Positions 1 to 30,552 of a DNA stretch of 64,000 nucleotides are shown here, piece by piece. The notes beneath the pieces are model-generated. The model searched no databases and was not told where the DNA came from. It saw only the letters and a program-made list of their open reading frames with translations. The stretch is from assembly GCA_013396525.1 (NCBI GenBank), contig VWYX01000870.1, positions 175,638 to 239,637 of the forward strand, in the 5' to 3' direction. This DNA comes from Chaetorhynchus papuensis (taxonomy: Eukaryota; Chordata; Aves; Passeriformes; Rhipiduridae). The first letter of the stretch is position 1. The number at the start of each line of letters is the position of its first letter. The position numbers and the translations under genes were made by a program.

Positions 1-918
1 GGATGGCAAATTAAAATAAATGCAGGTTTATGATTATCAGTGTCATGCCATCATCTCAGGATGAAGCACAGAGACTGCTCCAACAATTAACAACGACTTC
101 ATGTGCTTTCTGCTAAAACACAAGCACTCCCTTACCCAAGTACAAAGAGTCACTTGTGAGACCCACAGGGTTCTCTGTCTTCATCCTGCCAGGAAGCCAA
201 GAGGAGAAGCTGGATTTCTCCTTCACATGAGCTGCACTGTGCCTCATGCTGTGGGCACTGATGAGAAATGGCTCTGTGATCTCTTTGGGTGTCACAGGGT
301 CCCTTCTAGCATTGTTTGGGGCATTTCAGCAGTGTCTGAAAGGACCAGCAGGACTATCCATTTCCATCCCCGCATCTCCTGCCTCACCTCTGCCTGGCTG
401 GGAAGTTTTCTAGCTCCAGAAGCTAGAGCATGGAGCTAAAGTTTTAAAGTCTGTGAGAGTTAGAGAATTAAAAAATACAGTTTTAGTGGTCATCTAAATA
501 AACAGACTGTGCACAGTGGGTAATTGGTCTGTTAAATCAGAGAGCTGTGCCTCCAGAAAGGGGAAAGGACATCTCAGGTCATTAGTGTTACCTGTTGCTT
601 CTGAGATCAAGATGTGCACACAGAATTGTGCTTATAGAGACACCTGCCTATCGAGATCCCAAAGTGGAGGATAGGAGGGAAAGACTGATCTAGAGTTTAG
701 GTGTAAGAAGGTGAAGGAGTTTCATTTTCAAGTACAAGCTCAACATCCAAATCTAGACGCTCTCCCTTAATATGTGCTTATTTCAGAAATACCTGTATCT
801 GCCATGATGTTTTTTGCCACTTGCTGCCTTTTCTCGCCATTGTATCCAAGTGTGCACACAAGGTTCTGGGTTGGGCAGCATCCGATTGCTTTACATTTCT
901 TGATTTTTTTCTCCTCAG
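1..918 (+). other. SCUBE1: SCUBE1 intron (partial)
   Basis: Sequence upstream of the first recognisable exon. No SCUBE1 EGF-encoding exon is present, so the upstream exon lies before the window. I see no repeat or other gene here. A small imperfect inverted repeat around 408-432 (tagctccagaagcta) looks incidental. Confidence 0.7.
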
Positions 919-18384
<17,466 letters not shown>

Positions 18385-21300
18385 TCTAGTGGTGTTCAAT
18401 TTTTGGTTACTTTGCATTCCTGTCAAATATTGTCTTTCCTCCATAGTAGAAACATTTGCAAATTTCAAGGCTCTTTTTTGCAGTCTTTGTTCTCAATTGT
18501 TACTGAAGAACACCTATAATGTTTTATAATTGTTAAAAGTCAGTGTTCTGAATGGGATTCTTGCTACAAAAAAAAAAAAAATTGTGCATCCCTGAGTGCA
18601 TCTAGTTGTAGATCCAGATTTGTGTCTGCACTAGCGTATCCTCACTTTCCATGTGAAATTTCACTATGTAAAAATATTCTTTCCAGCCTTTTACTTTTCA
18701 TCAGCAATAACTTTTGTCAAAGAAAGGAGGAATCTATTCAAATATGATTAAACTACCTGCAGATAAGTTCTGTTGTAGAAAGAAGTATGTAGTATAAATA
18801 ATACTTGGATTTTGAATTGCACTTGAAGTTTATATTTGAATCTTTAGAAGAAAACAAAACAATCTAAATTTTGTTATTTCTCATTTGTGGCTTGGTGGAA
18901 CCTCTGTCCAAGTAGAATCAAAAAGGAAAAAAAAGAAGAAAAAAATGTATAATTTTCTTTTATGAATTACGTGAGATTGAGTCCCATCCCCTAATGTCCT
19001 AATGTTTTTATCTGTCCTCTTCTAAACTTCTTCAGAGGTTTGCCACTGTCAATTACTTAATTGAAACAGATTTAGCTCTGGATTTCCATGCATCAGTTGG
19101 TCCCTTTAAAGACATTTACAGTAGGATATGTGAGAAAAGAACAACAACACTAGTAGTCTTGGTTTTCTTTCCATTAAGAGAGCATCTAATTAAGTACAAT
19201 ATATAAATATATAAATATATACTTCTATTTGTGGGTACATTAGTAATGTTATCTCTAGTTACTGTAAATATTATTCATGCTTAAGTCTTTACTCCCACAC
19301 CCCCTATTTACTCATATCTATATGTAACTTTGTGTAGACGATTAAATGACTTCTCCAAGTGCTTGTCACTTCTATTAACACCCAGCTGAAGACTTTTGAG
19401 GTTTTATAGTACTGGATAATGGTTTACTCTGGGACAATCTCTTTCAATATGTATTATTCCAGGAAAAATAGCGTCAGTGAAGATGCAGTTGCTGCCCAGT
19501 AAAGGGTCAGCTGTTGCCTCTTCCTTGGGAACCCCCCCCATGCAAACCAACAGAGTTACCCTCAGGACAACACAGGTGGGAGGAGCTCAGCAAGGAGGAG
19601 CTGTTTTGGGACCTGCTGTCTCTAAACCACTGGGAACACAGCTGTGTCCCAGCCCCAGGCTGCCAGGGGCTCAGGGGTGAACAGGACACGGCTGTGCAGA
19701 AGAGCTGGAGGGCAGGTTCTGTTTTTGCAGAGACCTGGCGCTCCCTTTTATCCCAAATTTGTAGCCACAGGGCCCATCAGGCAAGCACAGGGACTCTAGG
19801 AGAGCTTTAGCCTTGTGCTCAGGCCCTGCTCACAGAGTGACAGTGGGTTTGCCATGACCATAAATCCTGGGTTTCCTGCTGGTTCCTGGCACAGGAGCTA
19901 ATTCAAATGAGAGAGGAGCCTTTTTTTTAATTAGTATTTCAGCCTCTTTCCTTCTCAGTCCCTTCTTCTTGTGTCTCATTTTCCCTTTTGATTCCACAAG
20001 TTTACTACATGGAGAAGTGAACTCTCTTGGCAGCATCCTTTCAGAAAAAGATTAACACACAGTTTTGCTTTGCTGCATTTTTTTTGCATGTCTACCCTGT
20101 AGTTTAACATGTCCTTGGATGTTCTGTAAGACATATATCAGGGGTGGTTGTGGTTATCTTCTGACACTTATTTTTTGTCCTTGAGCAAGTACTGTCTAAA
20201 TTTACACAGTTGTTTTCTGTTGACTACAAGTGGTTGGATATTCCATTTCTACGAGAATACACCTTAAGTATTCTGTTGAGTTTTTCTACTTAACCATCTT
20301 GTAATTTTGCTTGCCTTCTTTTCTTTTCTGTTGAAGAATATAATTTTTTTCTTTCTACGCCTGAACAGCCTGAACTTATAGTCTAACAAATCATTTTTTT
20401 TCCACTTATGAACTTCAGATCTTTGGTGAGCTTTCTTTTTAATATATACATTAACCCTTGTTAAAAAAATGTCACTTCTCCATAGAAGTCCTTTGTTAAA
20501 GGCTGTTGAACCTAACTTTTTCTTGAGGATGTCCAAACTACTTTTATTTATTCTTCACCAAGGGTCACTAAAGGTGGACAAAGAACATCTCATCAGTCCT
20601 AGATTCATTGTGTGCCTGGAATGAAAAAAAAATTTCATGAACTTTTTCTTTAACAGTAGTCATTTGTACCAAAAAAAAACTTTAAAAAGCAAAAATCTTT
20701 TCAGGTACTCAATTCTGTAGGAGTATATAGCTACAAAACTACTTCAGCCAAACAGTAGTTCAAAGTCTGATAGGTTATTCAGAGTTTTATTCTGATCCAT
20801 TGGAATGAGTCAGGATTGCAGCCATTCTACTGAAGGATGTGAAGGAAAAGATATGAAATATATGGAGAAAAACAACTTCCTCACTTGGCAAATGATTTAC
20901 AGTAATCTTTAGTATTTCAAACTTGAATAAGCAAACTTCGGAACCTGGTACTGTACACTGAGTTTAGTGCAATCCTTGCTAAAATTTTTGTTTAACAACC
21001 AACATGTTTGGATGTGATACCATTGTATGACACTGATGCCAGAGCCCAGAAACCACTGGCAACACCATTAACATTTTCCAGGTTTTTAGCTCCATGGGAA
21101 ATCCAGTGCCAGAGAGAAACCATAAGAGGGACACGTCCCAGTTCTGGCCACTGGTAGTGGGACTTTGGTAGAGCTGGGAGAGGTGAATACAGGCAAGAGT
21201 AGTTGCATTTGGCTCTGGTACCAGTTGCCCTGACTTAAAACCACACTACACAAAACCAGGGTTTTGTCCAGTTCGTCCTGACAGACCTGAGAATGAGGCT

Positions 21301-21935
21301 CTTATTCCCCAGAGCCACGTCAGGGCAGGGACTCCACAGTCAGGACAAGGCACTTGTGGACTCCTGTGGCAAACACAGGCTTTGTGTTGCTTGAAAGCAT
21401 GGAAAGAAAGAGAATAATTTGACCCTCAAAAGTTGACACTTAAATGCTTGTGAACATATGGGGTGTTCATATTTGAGATATTTAGAAAATGAGTCGGGCT
21501 TGAATGCTGCCACTCTGCACAGAAATGCTCTTGGATGTGCAAATTTCTAATGAAATAAGTAATGACAAGTGGTATACAGGGCAGTCTGAACTGGCTGCAG
21601 TTCATTCGTAGCACAGCACAGAATTTTTCTATCAGCTCTAGTAAGTGCTTTGACTTTCAGACTAGATTTATAGTTACAGAAACTGGCAGTCACCAAAGAG
21701 GAGGTGAGTTCAGCTCTCCATCTGTTAGCGTAGGATGCCTTCATTGTCAAAGTCAGAGAACCTGTTGCTACTACACAATAACAGCACAACAACAAAGGAT
21801 TTGTTTTGGCAATCAAAAACCACACAAGGAGAAATACAGCTGCCTTTAAGAAAACCAGCTTTGTGAACATGGCAGAATACAACATTTTAGCTTTTACCCT
21901 GAATATGAAATACTGCATTTGAACATGTCAATAAA
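18385..21935 (+). other. SCUBE1: Presumed SCUBE1 3' UTR, 3' end undefined
   Basis: AT-rich sequence after the stop with no coding potential. Candidate poly(A) signals are ATTAAA at 18747-18752 and 19341-19346; the first canonical AATAAA I found is at 21930-21935. An A-rich tract near 18570 and an ATATAAAT-type repeat at 19198-19222 lie inside. The true transcript end cannot be decided from sequence alone. Confidence 0.4.
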
Positions 21936-24900
21936 TACAGCCCTGTATCTGTTCTTACGAAATTCCACATTGTCTGCAGGACAGCTGCAGCAACACATTT
22001 ATGTGTTATTACAGGTAGACTGAAGAAGTGCCCATTTGTGATTGCCCAATTCCACGGCACAAACAAAGCTCTTTATTTTCCATTTGCAAATGCCTGTATG
22101 CTTAAAAGCTGCACCTGCAGCACTTACCATTTTAAGCCTCTCCTTCTGCTTTAAATACTGCACTTATTTTTAGTGAGGTGGTAGTGAATCATCCCTGAAC
22201 ATTCTCACAGGCCACCAGATCACTGCCTGCGCACCTGCTGCAGTCCAGGACACCGCAGCAATCACAAGTTGCTCATCAAGCCCTGACTTGTGCCTTGAAA
22301 GCGCTGAGGACAAGGTGCCTCTGTGTGTCATTTGAGTAAAGGGAGCAGCAGGATTCTGTGTCCAGTACATTGCCACCTCTTCTGCCACACTGCATCTTGC
22401 CTGCAATAACAAGATTTATTCTGCCTGGAGATTTAGCCCACTGAAACTGGATTTAAAAGTCCTGAAGTCTTTTCTTTCAGCCCATTTTCTTGCCCTGTCT
22501 TCCTTCTTCCATCATACATTAGATTTTTACCTAAAGACCAACTTTTCAAAAGAAATTTATTTCCTCATTGTGCCTCCCCCATAGAATAAAGTTAGGACTA
22601 CTTACGATTTAGACTAATCCTTCCTACGCAGCAGCTTCATTCTAGAGTAAGCTTACTTAAAAGTAAGTAACCTTACTTAAAACCAGCTTACCTTGTAAGC
22701 CAGGTTTAGTTTAGTTTAGTTTTAGGCTAGCTTAAATAAACACAGGATTGGTCAGAGAGTTTTTAGAGGGTCCACATTCTGAGTTGTCAGCAGGTTTTAA
22801 AGAGCACAGCTCACCTGAAGTCCTGTCTGTGAGCAGAATGCTGCCACATGAGTGAGAAACCTCCTTTACATGTGTTCAGCATTCCAAAAGGACACTCAAA
22901 CCCCACCCTGTGCCTTTTTATAAGCCTGCCCAACAGATTCAAATTTCTCAGATCAGTCTTACCTATAAACAACCCAGTTCTAATCCTGCAGATAGCAGGT
23001 TAGGAACTTCAGGAGCAAAAGTAGTGCTGTGGTTCTTACACAGGGTCTGCTGACAGGTGTTTGACAGCAAAACCCACCTGCTCTGACAGCTCCCATGTCT
23101 GGACTCTAAATACCTTTGAATGCTCTTAAAAACTTAACTGGAGTAAAATCTTCAACAACTGGACCCAGGGGCAAATTTCTCAGTCACCTCAGGGGTCTGG
23201 ATGATTTTTTAATGATGGGAATGAGCGACACACACAGTTCCTTATATCTGTGTCATGAGTTCAAGGAGTTGCATTTTTTCATTGTTGAAAACCACTGATT
23301 GACAGGAATGGGAGTAACTGGAGGAGTTCTTATAGAATGTCAGTACTTTGGGACTTTAATGAAATAGTTTTCTAGAATGAGAGACTGTTGTAAGCACTTG
23401 GGAGAAGGAATACTTTTGTCTTCCATAAGAATTTATGGAAGAAGGGAAATTTCTGTAAGGTACTATGAACTTACTCCTCAGCGAGAGACTTGGATTCAGA
23501 GACAAGTCTCGTGTTTTAGCTCTCATCTGAATAGAAGCAGACTGGGAAATAAACAATGTCAGCTGTTATCTAAGGATCTGAATATATACAATTCCAGTTT
23601 GTTATTTCATTTATTTATTCTTTCATCATAAAGCTTTTAATCTATAAAATTAATATGTAATATACAAGAGTAAAATGTACAGAAGTACCTTTAGATGTAA
23701 TAATTTAAACCACCTGTATTCAGAGAGCGGAGATAACAAGTTTAAAGATATACAAACAATTGCAATTCAATTTTCTCAATATCTAGAAAAAAAGTGGCTT
23801 TGATTAATTAAACTTTATTTTAATTATTGTGAAAATATCTTTTTTAGAGTTTGTTTTTGTTACTTTTTTAATTAAAATTATTTTGTAAATATTGTTTTCT
23901 ATGTTTTATAACTTAGCAAGGCCATTAATTTGCATTGAGAGCAGCAGGGACTCAACTTGATTATAAAGATACTTTAGGAGACTGGGGTGGATGTGAGCAG
24001 TTGCCAGATTTATCATTCCTGATTACAGATCCTGTTATTTCTTCCGTCTCACTGGCATCACAGGAAGCATTTTGTAGGGCAATTTAACATGCTAATTTAA
24101 ACAGAATTGACTATCAAGTGTCATTCTAAAGTGCTTCCCGTTTTCCTAACATATAAAGAATATGTATTTTAAAGTTAGTGCTGGTACTTCTTCCATTGTT
24201 AGGATAAGAAACAACACAAAAATCAGAAATAAAAGGGAATTTAATAGATTACACCCATGGAGAGTGGAAAGACGAGGAAAGCTGTGGGATCTCTATGCCC
24301 GTAGTGAGCAGGCGAAGGGATAAAACCTCACATTGGACCAGATCACAGAGCCTTTTTAGGCAAAACCACTGAGCCCAGTGGTACTTTCACCTGCAAAAAA
24401 GTTCATTATGATCACAGCCAGCACCAGTTTAAGCAGGAGTCTCTGGCAGGCTGGATTTCAGGGGGAAGCACACGGAGTGTAATACTGGTTTCTGCATCCA
24501 TTTGCTCCACGAAACCACTGCGCAGGAGTGAGATTTTAAACTGAACTGTTGTAGATGCTGCTGGGACTTCTAAGCTTTATTACCAGTGTAAATTGTGTAC
24601 AAACAGCTATTTCCATATGAAATGTACGATAATAGTTTAGAGCAAGGGTAGTGAATAACTGTACAAAATTTGATACTTAGAAAATAAAATACAGTGCTAA
24701 GCTTTACCAATATTTTAACAATTCTGTCAGATTTATAGTAGAAAATGTTGTTGTAAATGTACCTAATAAGAAAATACATTTCCTTTTGCCTCTGTATATT
24801 AATAGCTTTGATTTCTATGTCAAAGTTAAAAATGAAGCATGTAATAAAACTTTTGTTAAAATCACTTTCATAATAAACATAAAATGGAATGGATACCCCT

Positions 24901-25730
24901 GCCTGCCATTTTTTTGTGTATATGGACAAGGCTTCTTGCACAAGTGTGGACAAGAATCAGAAGAGAACTTCTCTTTTTTGATAGCATTGACATATTTTGG
25001 TCTAATTTTCACCCTTAAGCAACAGAGAGCTTTTTCTTTCTCATCAAACCACTGTAGTTTTTGGGACAGTGACGTAAGTTCCTTCCAGACAGGCTTCAAG
25101 AAGAGTTTTTCAAAGAAGAAATCCTGGCTACAGGGAAGGACCACATCACCAATATCCCTCCAGGACCTTTAACTACTTGTTAAACTACCTCTGGTGCTAC
25201 CATGTACAGCTCATGCAGCTGCCCTTTGTCACACCCCTCTACTGAGAAGCAGCCTCAAAGAAAGAGGAAGGAAGCTCCCATGTGCCAGCATGGCACGTGC
25301 CATTCTGCTGCCATCCTCATGGAAGCAGCTCAGCTTGTTAAGAGAAAGCATTTACAATGTGACAGTATCAGCTTCACTGATTTTATATATATTGTTAATT
25401 ATATGAATCCTGTCAGTATGACTGATGACTCTCGGTGTCTCTGGCAGGTTTGAAAGGCATCAGGAAACTGGCTGCAAAATACCAATTACTGCCTTTTTCA
25501 GCTGGTGGTAATTCACTCAGGTAATATGGGCAGCTGTCCTCACTGCATTCCAAGAAGACACAACATCACTTTTATGGGACTGCAGACGTGCCGTATGAAA
25601 GGGCACTCGGCTGTCCTTGTGGCTTCAGAGCTTTAAATGAGTAACAAGAAAAGTCAGCTCCTGTCAGAGACAGAAAAACTGAACCTCAAAGTTCCTAAGA
25701 GTCACTGGAAATCAAGTTGATTACTGGTAA

Positions 25731-26035
25731 TGCAGTATTTGTGCACAAGGACGAAATCTGGAATGGGAATCCAGAGAGGTCCCAGCTGACTGGCAGCTGG
25801 CAAACATTGTTCTGATTTTCAAGATGGGCAAGGAAGGAGGACTCCAGAGCCTCCAGGCCTGTCAGTGTCACTTCAGTGCCTGGTAAAATCATGGAAAAGT
25901 TTATTCTAGGAGGTACTGAAAAGCACCTGGAGGACAACACAGGCATCAGTCACAGCCAGCACAGCTTCATGAGAGGAGAGCCCTGCTTGTCAAACTGATT
26001 GCCTTCTACAACAGGGTAGAAAAGGCTATATTATA
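25731..26035 (+). mobile_element. CR1 LINE fragment (reverse transcriptase), decayed
   Basis: Translation in shifting frames gives ANIVLIFKMGKE, then RPVSVTSVPGKIMEKFIL and SQHSFMRGEPCLSN. These correspond to the CR1 reverse-transcriptase motifs around 'FKKGKKEDPGNYRPVSLTS' and 'SSQHGF..GKSCLTNL'. At least one frameshift and in-frame stops show it is dead. Similarity may extend weakly to about 26180 (GSILSSNL). Both edges are approximate. Confidence 0.75.
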
Positions 26036-29000
26036 ACAGCCACTTAAGTTTCAGCAGTCATGACAGTCTTCATTTGAGTACAAGATTCTCGTTTACTGAA
26101 ACAGGCATTGCCTGGTGACGATTGCAGAGGGGTCCATTCTCAGTTCCAATCTTTCCATGTCTTCTCAACAAGTATACAAAACATAATAGCCTGAAGAACA
26201 GTACTCTGGCACAACCCAGCACGGATGTGAAGGTAGGCTGGGCATAGATTATTTATTCTTCTCTTTGTCCAGGAATCAACATCAGCTGACTCCTGGTGTC
26301 ACAGAAAGGGCCTATCCTCTACAACCACCAGAACTGGCTATTTTTGCCTCTTAAATATAACATCTAAATGGACAGTCAGCACAGCATGAGATATGCTGCG
26401 CTCCAAAAGCACTTCTTCAAATGTAGAATAACAGCCCCTCCAGCTCACTTGTGTTGTGTGTGTAGAACAGTATTCCTAAGTAATGCTCCAGCTGTTAACA
26501 AAAGTAATATATTAGACAGCATGCTATGTATGCCTAAAGACATGGGAAAGGGAAGAGCAAGGATCTGCCTTTCTGAAGGCACCCAAGCAGCTGGTGAAAA
26601 ACTGCAGCAGTGGCTGTGGAGGTGCAGCAGGATGCCTCAGGACTGAGGGCAGCATGCTGGATTGCCTACATGGGCACAAGATCCTTGGAGCTGCCTGGCA
26701 AGATGTTTTTTCATGTTGTACCCCCAGAATGAGGGCAGCCTCCCTCCACCCCGGTACTGCATGAGCAGTGAGAGAGTATCCTGGAAAGTAAAACACCTGC
26801 AATTGTCAGTGTGTTTATGTCAGTGCATAATGTGGGTGCAGTAAGTGTGTCTCTTGGGGAAAACACGCAGTCAGAGTATTGTTTGTGCCTGACAATTTGG
26901 TTCATTATCCTTAACACACTGAACTCTTGCCAGACTTTCAGAGAGGAGGCTGAGCCCAACCTGCTAAGATCACTCATCCACCTGCGGGGTGTTCTCCAAG
27001 GCTCTTTCCAAACTCCACGCTCACATGGACACCCGTTCCAAGATCAAAACATGGGTTTCCCTCCTCACTCGGGTGTCCATCCAGGCACACAGCAGGACAG
27101 CACAGCCCCACTGTCACATGGTAGCCAGGGTGTGGGAGAGACCTCATACAGACTCCAGCTGAGAGGTGGGTGTTGCAAAACCTTCCCAAAAATTGTACCT
27201 GTCCACAAAGCAGGCAAAATCTATACACAGTAACTGCTATTTTGATGCAGAACAACACATTTTGCTTTCTTACAACAGCCTTCTTACAAACCTCTCAGAG
27301 GTTTAAAATTCACATATACAGCTATGATGAAAATATTTACACCAAAGGATGTTCCTCTCATCTAAGCCCCTATCACAGCTTTCCATGCTTTGAAGTTCTA
27401 GTTTTGCCCTTGAGAAAGCTGTTGACTTGAAAGCAAATGGTTTCTTTTTTAACGTATTAGAGGGTTTATTGACAAATGCACCAAAAATATGTCCCTTCAC
27501 CTCCTTTTCACTATGATGTTAAGGTCTCTTCTGCCCCTTCGTATCCTTACCTCTCTTAAGGAGGTTTCCATGCCATGTTGGCAAAGAGGAAGTTTCTCAC
27601 GTTAAAACAACAGGAATGTGACGTGAGGAATGCACATCACATCTATTTGGATGAGATAGCCACAAACATTTGGAATAAAGCCACAAACTGCCAGACTTGC
27701 AAAACTTTGAAAAACTCTAATTGTGTTTGTTGGGGGCAAACGCTACTTCACATCTGCTAACTCATGATAAATTTCTGCTACAGGCTGCTGCAGGGCAGGA
27801 ACTAAATGTGGTGGTGGTGGATAAGTCACGGGGCCTGCTGTGACAGAGAGGGCTCCATGGGTTGGCTTCCTATGGACAGTGCCAGAAGGCTAAATCCTCT
27901 TATTTTAGACCGGGGTAGTGCTAGTAAGCTCAGCCTTGCTGAGACCTTTTTGCATACTCTGTGAATGCCTATGTAAAGTAACCCATTAAATTTAACAAGC
28001 ACATTGTCTGAGTAAGGGCTGCACTGTTCAGGCCCTGTAAATCAGCCACTCTTCCTCAGGAAACAATCAGAATAAAATACTGTGGTGACTTTTCTTTACA
28101 AAGATTATCCACAAACACCTGCTTTCATGAGAGGCTGGCAGTGGTATCCCTGGGCTATGGCTCTGGCATCGCAGGTGATCTACATCAGAGTAGGAAGGAC
28201 TGCTCCCAAAAGCCTCATGTTGCTTGAAGCAGTGGTAGAAGAATGGTGAGTGCTGGTCCCCGCTCCAGGAATTACTCCTGTTGTGGAAAACCAGCAAAAA
28301 AGTAAAACAAGCTGCCAAGCACAGCAGGTAAGTGAGACCACATTCAGGTGAGTGCTGGACAAAGTCAGGGAAGAGCCCGCTTCCAGGCTACTCTTAACCT
28401 CAGTGATTCTCACTGTGTCTTACTATTACTTGGAGTTTATCAGCAGCAGCCCCCAGACCTGCAAACTCACAAAAACAGCCTGGAACCATGGCCAGCAGCC
28501 AGAACTCCCACCCAAAGTAAGGTGGATGTGCAAACAAGCAGTGAGAAAGCACCTGCCTACACTTGGTGAGAAAAAGAGTTATGTAAGTCTCATGTATGAA
28601 CAGGATCACATTCCCCTTGCCCATGGACAACGCAGGATCACTGTGGCTCTACTGAACAAAGACAGGGAAACACCCCACACTTTTCCTCCTTGGTGTCTGT
28701 TTAAGGAAAAAAAGATAGATTTTTTTTTTTAAGGTAAGTAAAAGATTTTGAGTTAACTACGTAACATGACAAAGACATGAGGGAAGGGTGGCCTTTAGTA
28801 AGCAAGGTCCCCAGGAGGACTAGTAAGTGGTCAAATCTCCACATTTTACAATACTAGGGCAAGATCAACACCACAGCCATCCTTTTTTCCTAAACCACAA
28901 TATTAGCAAAAAATGTGCTCAAACTCAGGGTAGCAGTGTGGGAACACAGTCAAGGAACACTGGAAATCCAACAATTTTTTGATCTTCTGCTGTTTAATCA

Positions 29001-30121
29001 GGGAGGTCCCCTTAGAGACATCCTAGTGGAGCCTTTATGCTGAGGAAATGTGGGAACGCAGCATGTGGCGAGGCAGACACAGTCTCAGGCAAAGAGGAAA
29101 ATTTGCTTGCATTTACTATTCAGATAGCCTACCTGGAGATTGAGTTAGATCCTCAGCTGCTAAGTGGTGATGTATAGTTACAGCACGTAGGCACCATTTT
29201 TTATCTCTTTCTACTTTCTCTCTGTCCAGCCAACCTACTGCAGCCCTTCAATACATAGACCTTCCTCCTGAATAATTCCATGATTATGTGGAGAAAGGGA
29301 TTGTTGCTACTCTTGGGTAGTTACAGAGGACACCAGTCCAGCAACATTAGAGAGGGCAGAGAGCAAAGAGAGATTTCTTCAACACGGGACGTTCTCCACT
29401 GACTGTAGTCTGTGAATGTGAGGCTTTCTTGACCAGCTGCTGGATCCTAAAATCCTATTTCGTGAACTTGACTATTTCCAGGGCTGTAGGACAACCCTCC
29501 CAGCACAGTGCTGTGCTGCCAGCCCAAGCAACATTGAAGCTGAATCCTTGATTTGAGGATAGGCTGGCAGGAAAAGGAGTTTCCACAGTCTCTGGCACGG
29601 ATAATCCACAGAGGGAGCTATGTGGGTGCTCCCAGCAGCAGCAGCAGCACAGCAAAGCCCTGACCTGTGCTCTGAGCAGTATCAGACACCTGGCTTCGCT
29701 CTTGGAGCTTTATAACCATACCTGAGGTGAGATCAAAGCTACCAGAAATGTTTAAAAAGCCTCAGGTTAAACTGGCTTAGGGTATTCCCCACAAAATCTT
29801 AGAATGAAGAGATTTTCAACAATCCAAGGAAGGCACTGGGACGTGAGCACGGTGCTACAGGCGCTTGCAAAAAACACACCTTCCTCTTGTACTGACAGGT
29901 ATTTAAGACAGGCCTACACGTTAAAATTCCCCTGTCAATGTTCAAAATAAAAAAGCTTTAATTTAATAAACTACTGACACTGTATGTTTTTCCTGAGCAT
30001 CACAACTCAGGGAGAGCAACTCCCCCTGCTGTGGCCCGCAGTCAGCGCCTGCCATGCCTCACTCCCCGCGTCAGGGGCTATGGCTGGGGCCTTCCAGAAA
30101 AGTCCCTAAAACACCGGGGGG

Positions 30122-30152
<31 letters not shown>
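30122..30152. repeat. Poly(A) tract of 31 bases
   Basis: 31 consecutive A, about 280 bp upstream of the TTLL12 start codon. It could be the tail of an unrecognised retro-insertion or a simple repeat. The sequence before it is not identifiable as a SINE or processed gene. Confidence 0.85.
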
Positions 30153-30156
<4 letters not shown>

Positions 30157-30249
30157 GTGGCCAGCACTGCACAACGAACGCTGTAATTTTATTAAAGCTC
30201 AAGGGCAGGAGAAGAACAAAGGAGAAGCAGAACCTGCATCTCCTCGCCA

Positions 30250-30432
30250 GACTGAAGCCTCCTCGGGCCCCTTTTCTTCCGGGGTGCCTGGAACTGGCCC
30301 TGGCCTCCCGGTGCCCCCGGCCCCCGTTCCAGGGCCGAACCCACTCCGTCTCCGGGAACGCCCCAAGCGCCGCTCCCGCCTCCCTGCCCGCCCCCGGCGG
30401 GGCCGCCCCGCCCGGCGCGTTGCGGCCCGGCC
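30250..30432 (+). promoter_or_regulatory. TTLL12: TTLL12 CpG-island promoter and 5' UTR region
   Basis: GC and CpG content rise sharply from about 30250 to 30960, against an AT-rich background. GC-box cores (CCGCCC at 30408-30413, CCCGCC near 30375) lie just upstream of the start codon and I see no TATA box. This is the usual housekeeping-type promoter. The transcription start is not determinable here. Confidence 0.65.
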
Positions 30433-30552
30433 ATGGCGGGAGACGGCGAGGAGGCTCTGGCGGCCTTCGTGGCCCTGCACGGGGCCGCGCTCCGCGCATC
30501 GCAGGTCCCGACGCGCTACTGGGAGAGCCTGAGCCGCAAACTGCGCGGAGAG
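30433..30552 (+). CDS. TTLL12: TTLL12 exon 1 (start codon)
   Basis: ATG at 30433 has G at -3 and G at +4, a strong context. The 40 residues include [20 protein letters not shown], matching human AEFAALHGPALRASGVPERY, but about 17 residues before it in human are missing. The donor is GAG|GTGGGT, phase 0. Confidence 0.95.

Larger units (their letters stand above)
21936..30250. other. SCUBE1-TTLL12 intergenic interval
   Basis: No open frame here resembles a known protein and no spliced gene could be built. Contents I can name: a short palindromic TTACTTAA-rich patch near 22655-22690, (TTTAG)n near 22706-22723, an AT-rich tract at 23630-23920, the CR1 fragment at about 25731-26035 and the A31 tract at 30122. 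Otherwise nothing recognisable. Confidence 0.6.

Noticed and set aside
25731..26035. Possibility that the reverse-transcriptase-like segment is an active gene
   Set aside because: Frame changes and stops within 300 bp show a dead CR1 fragment.
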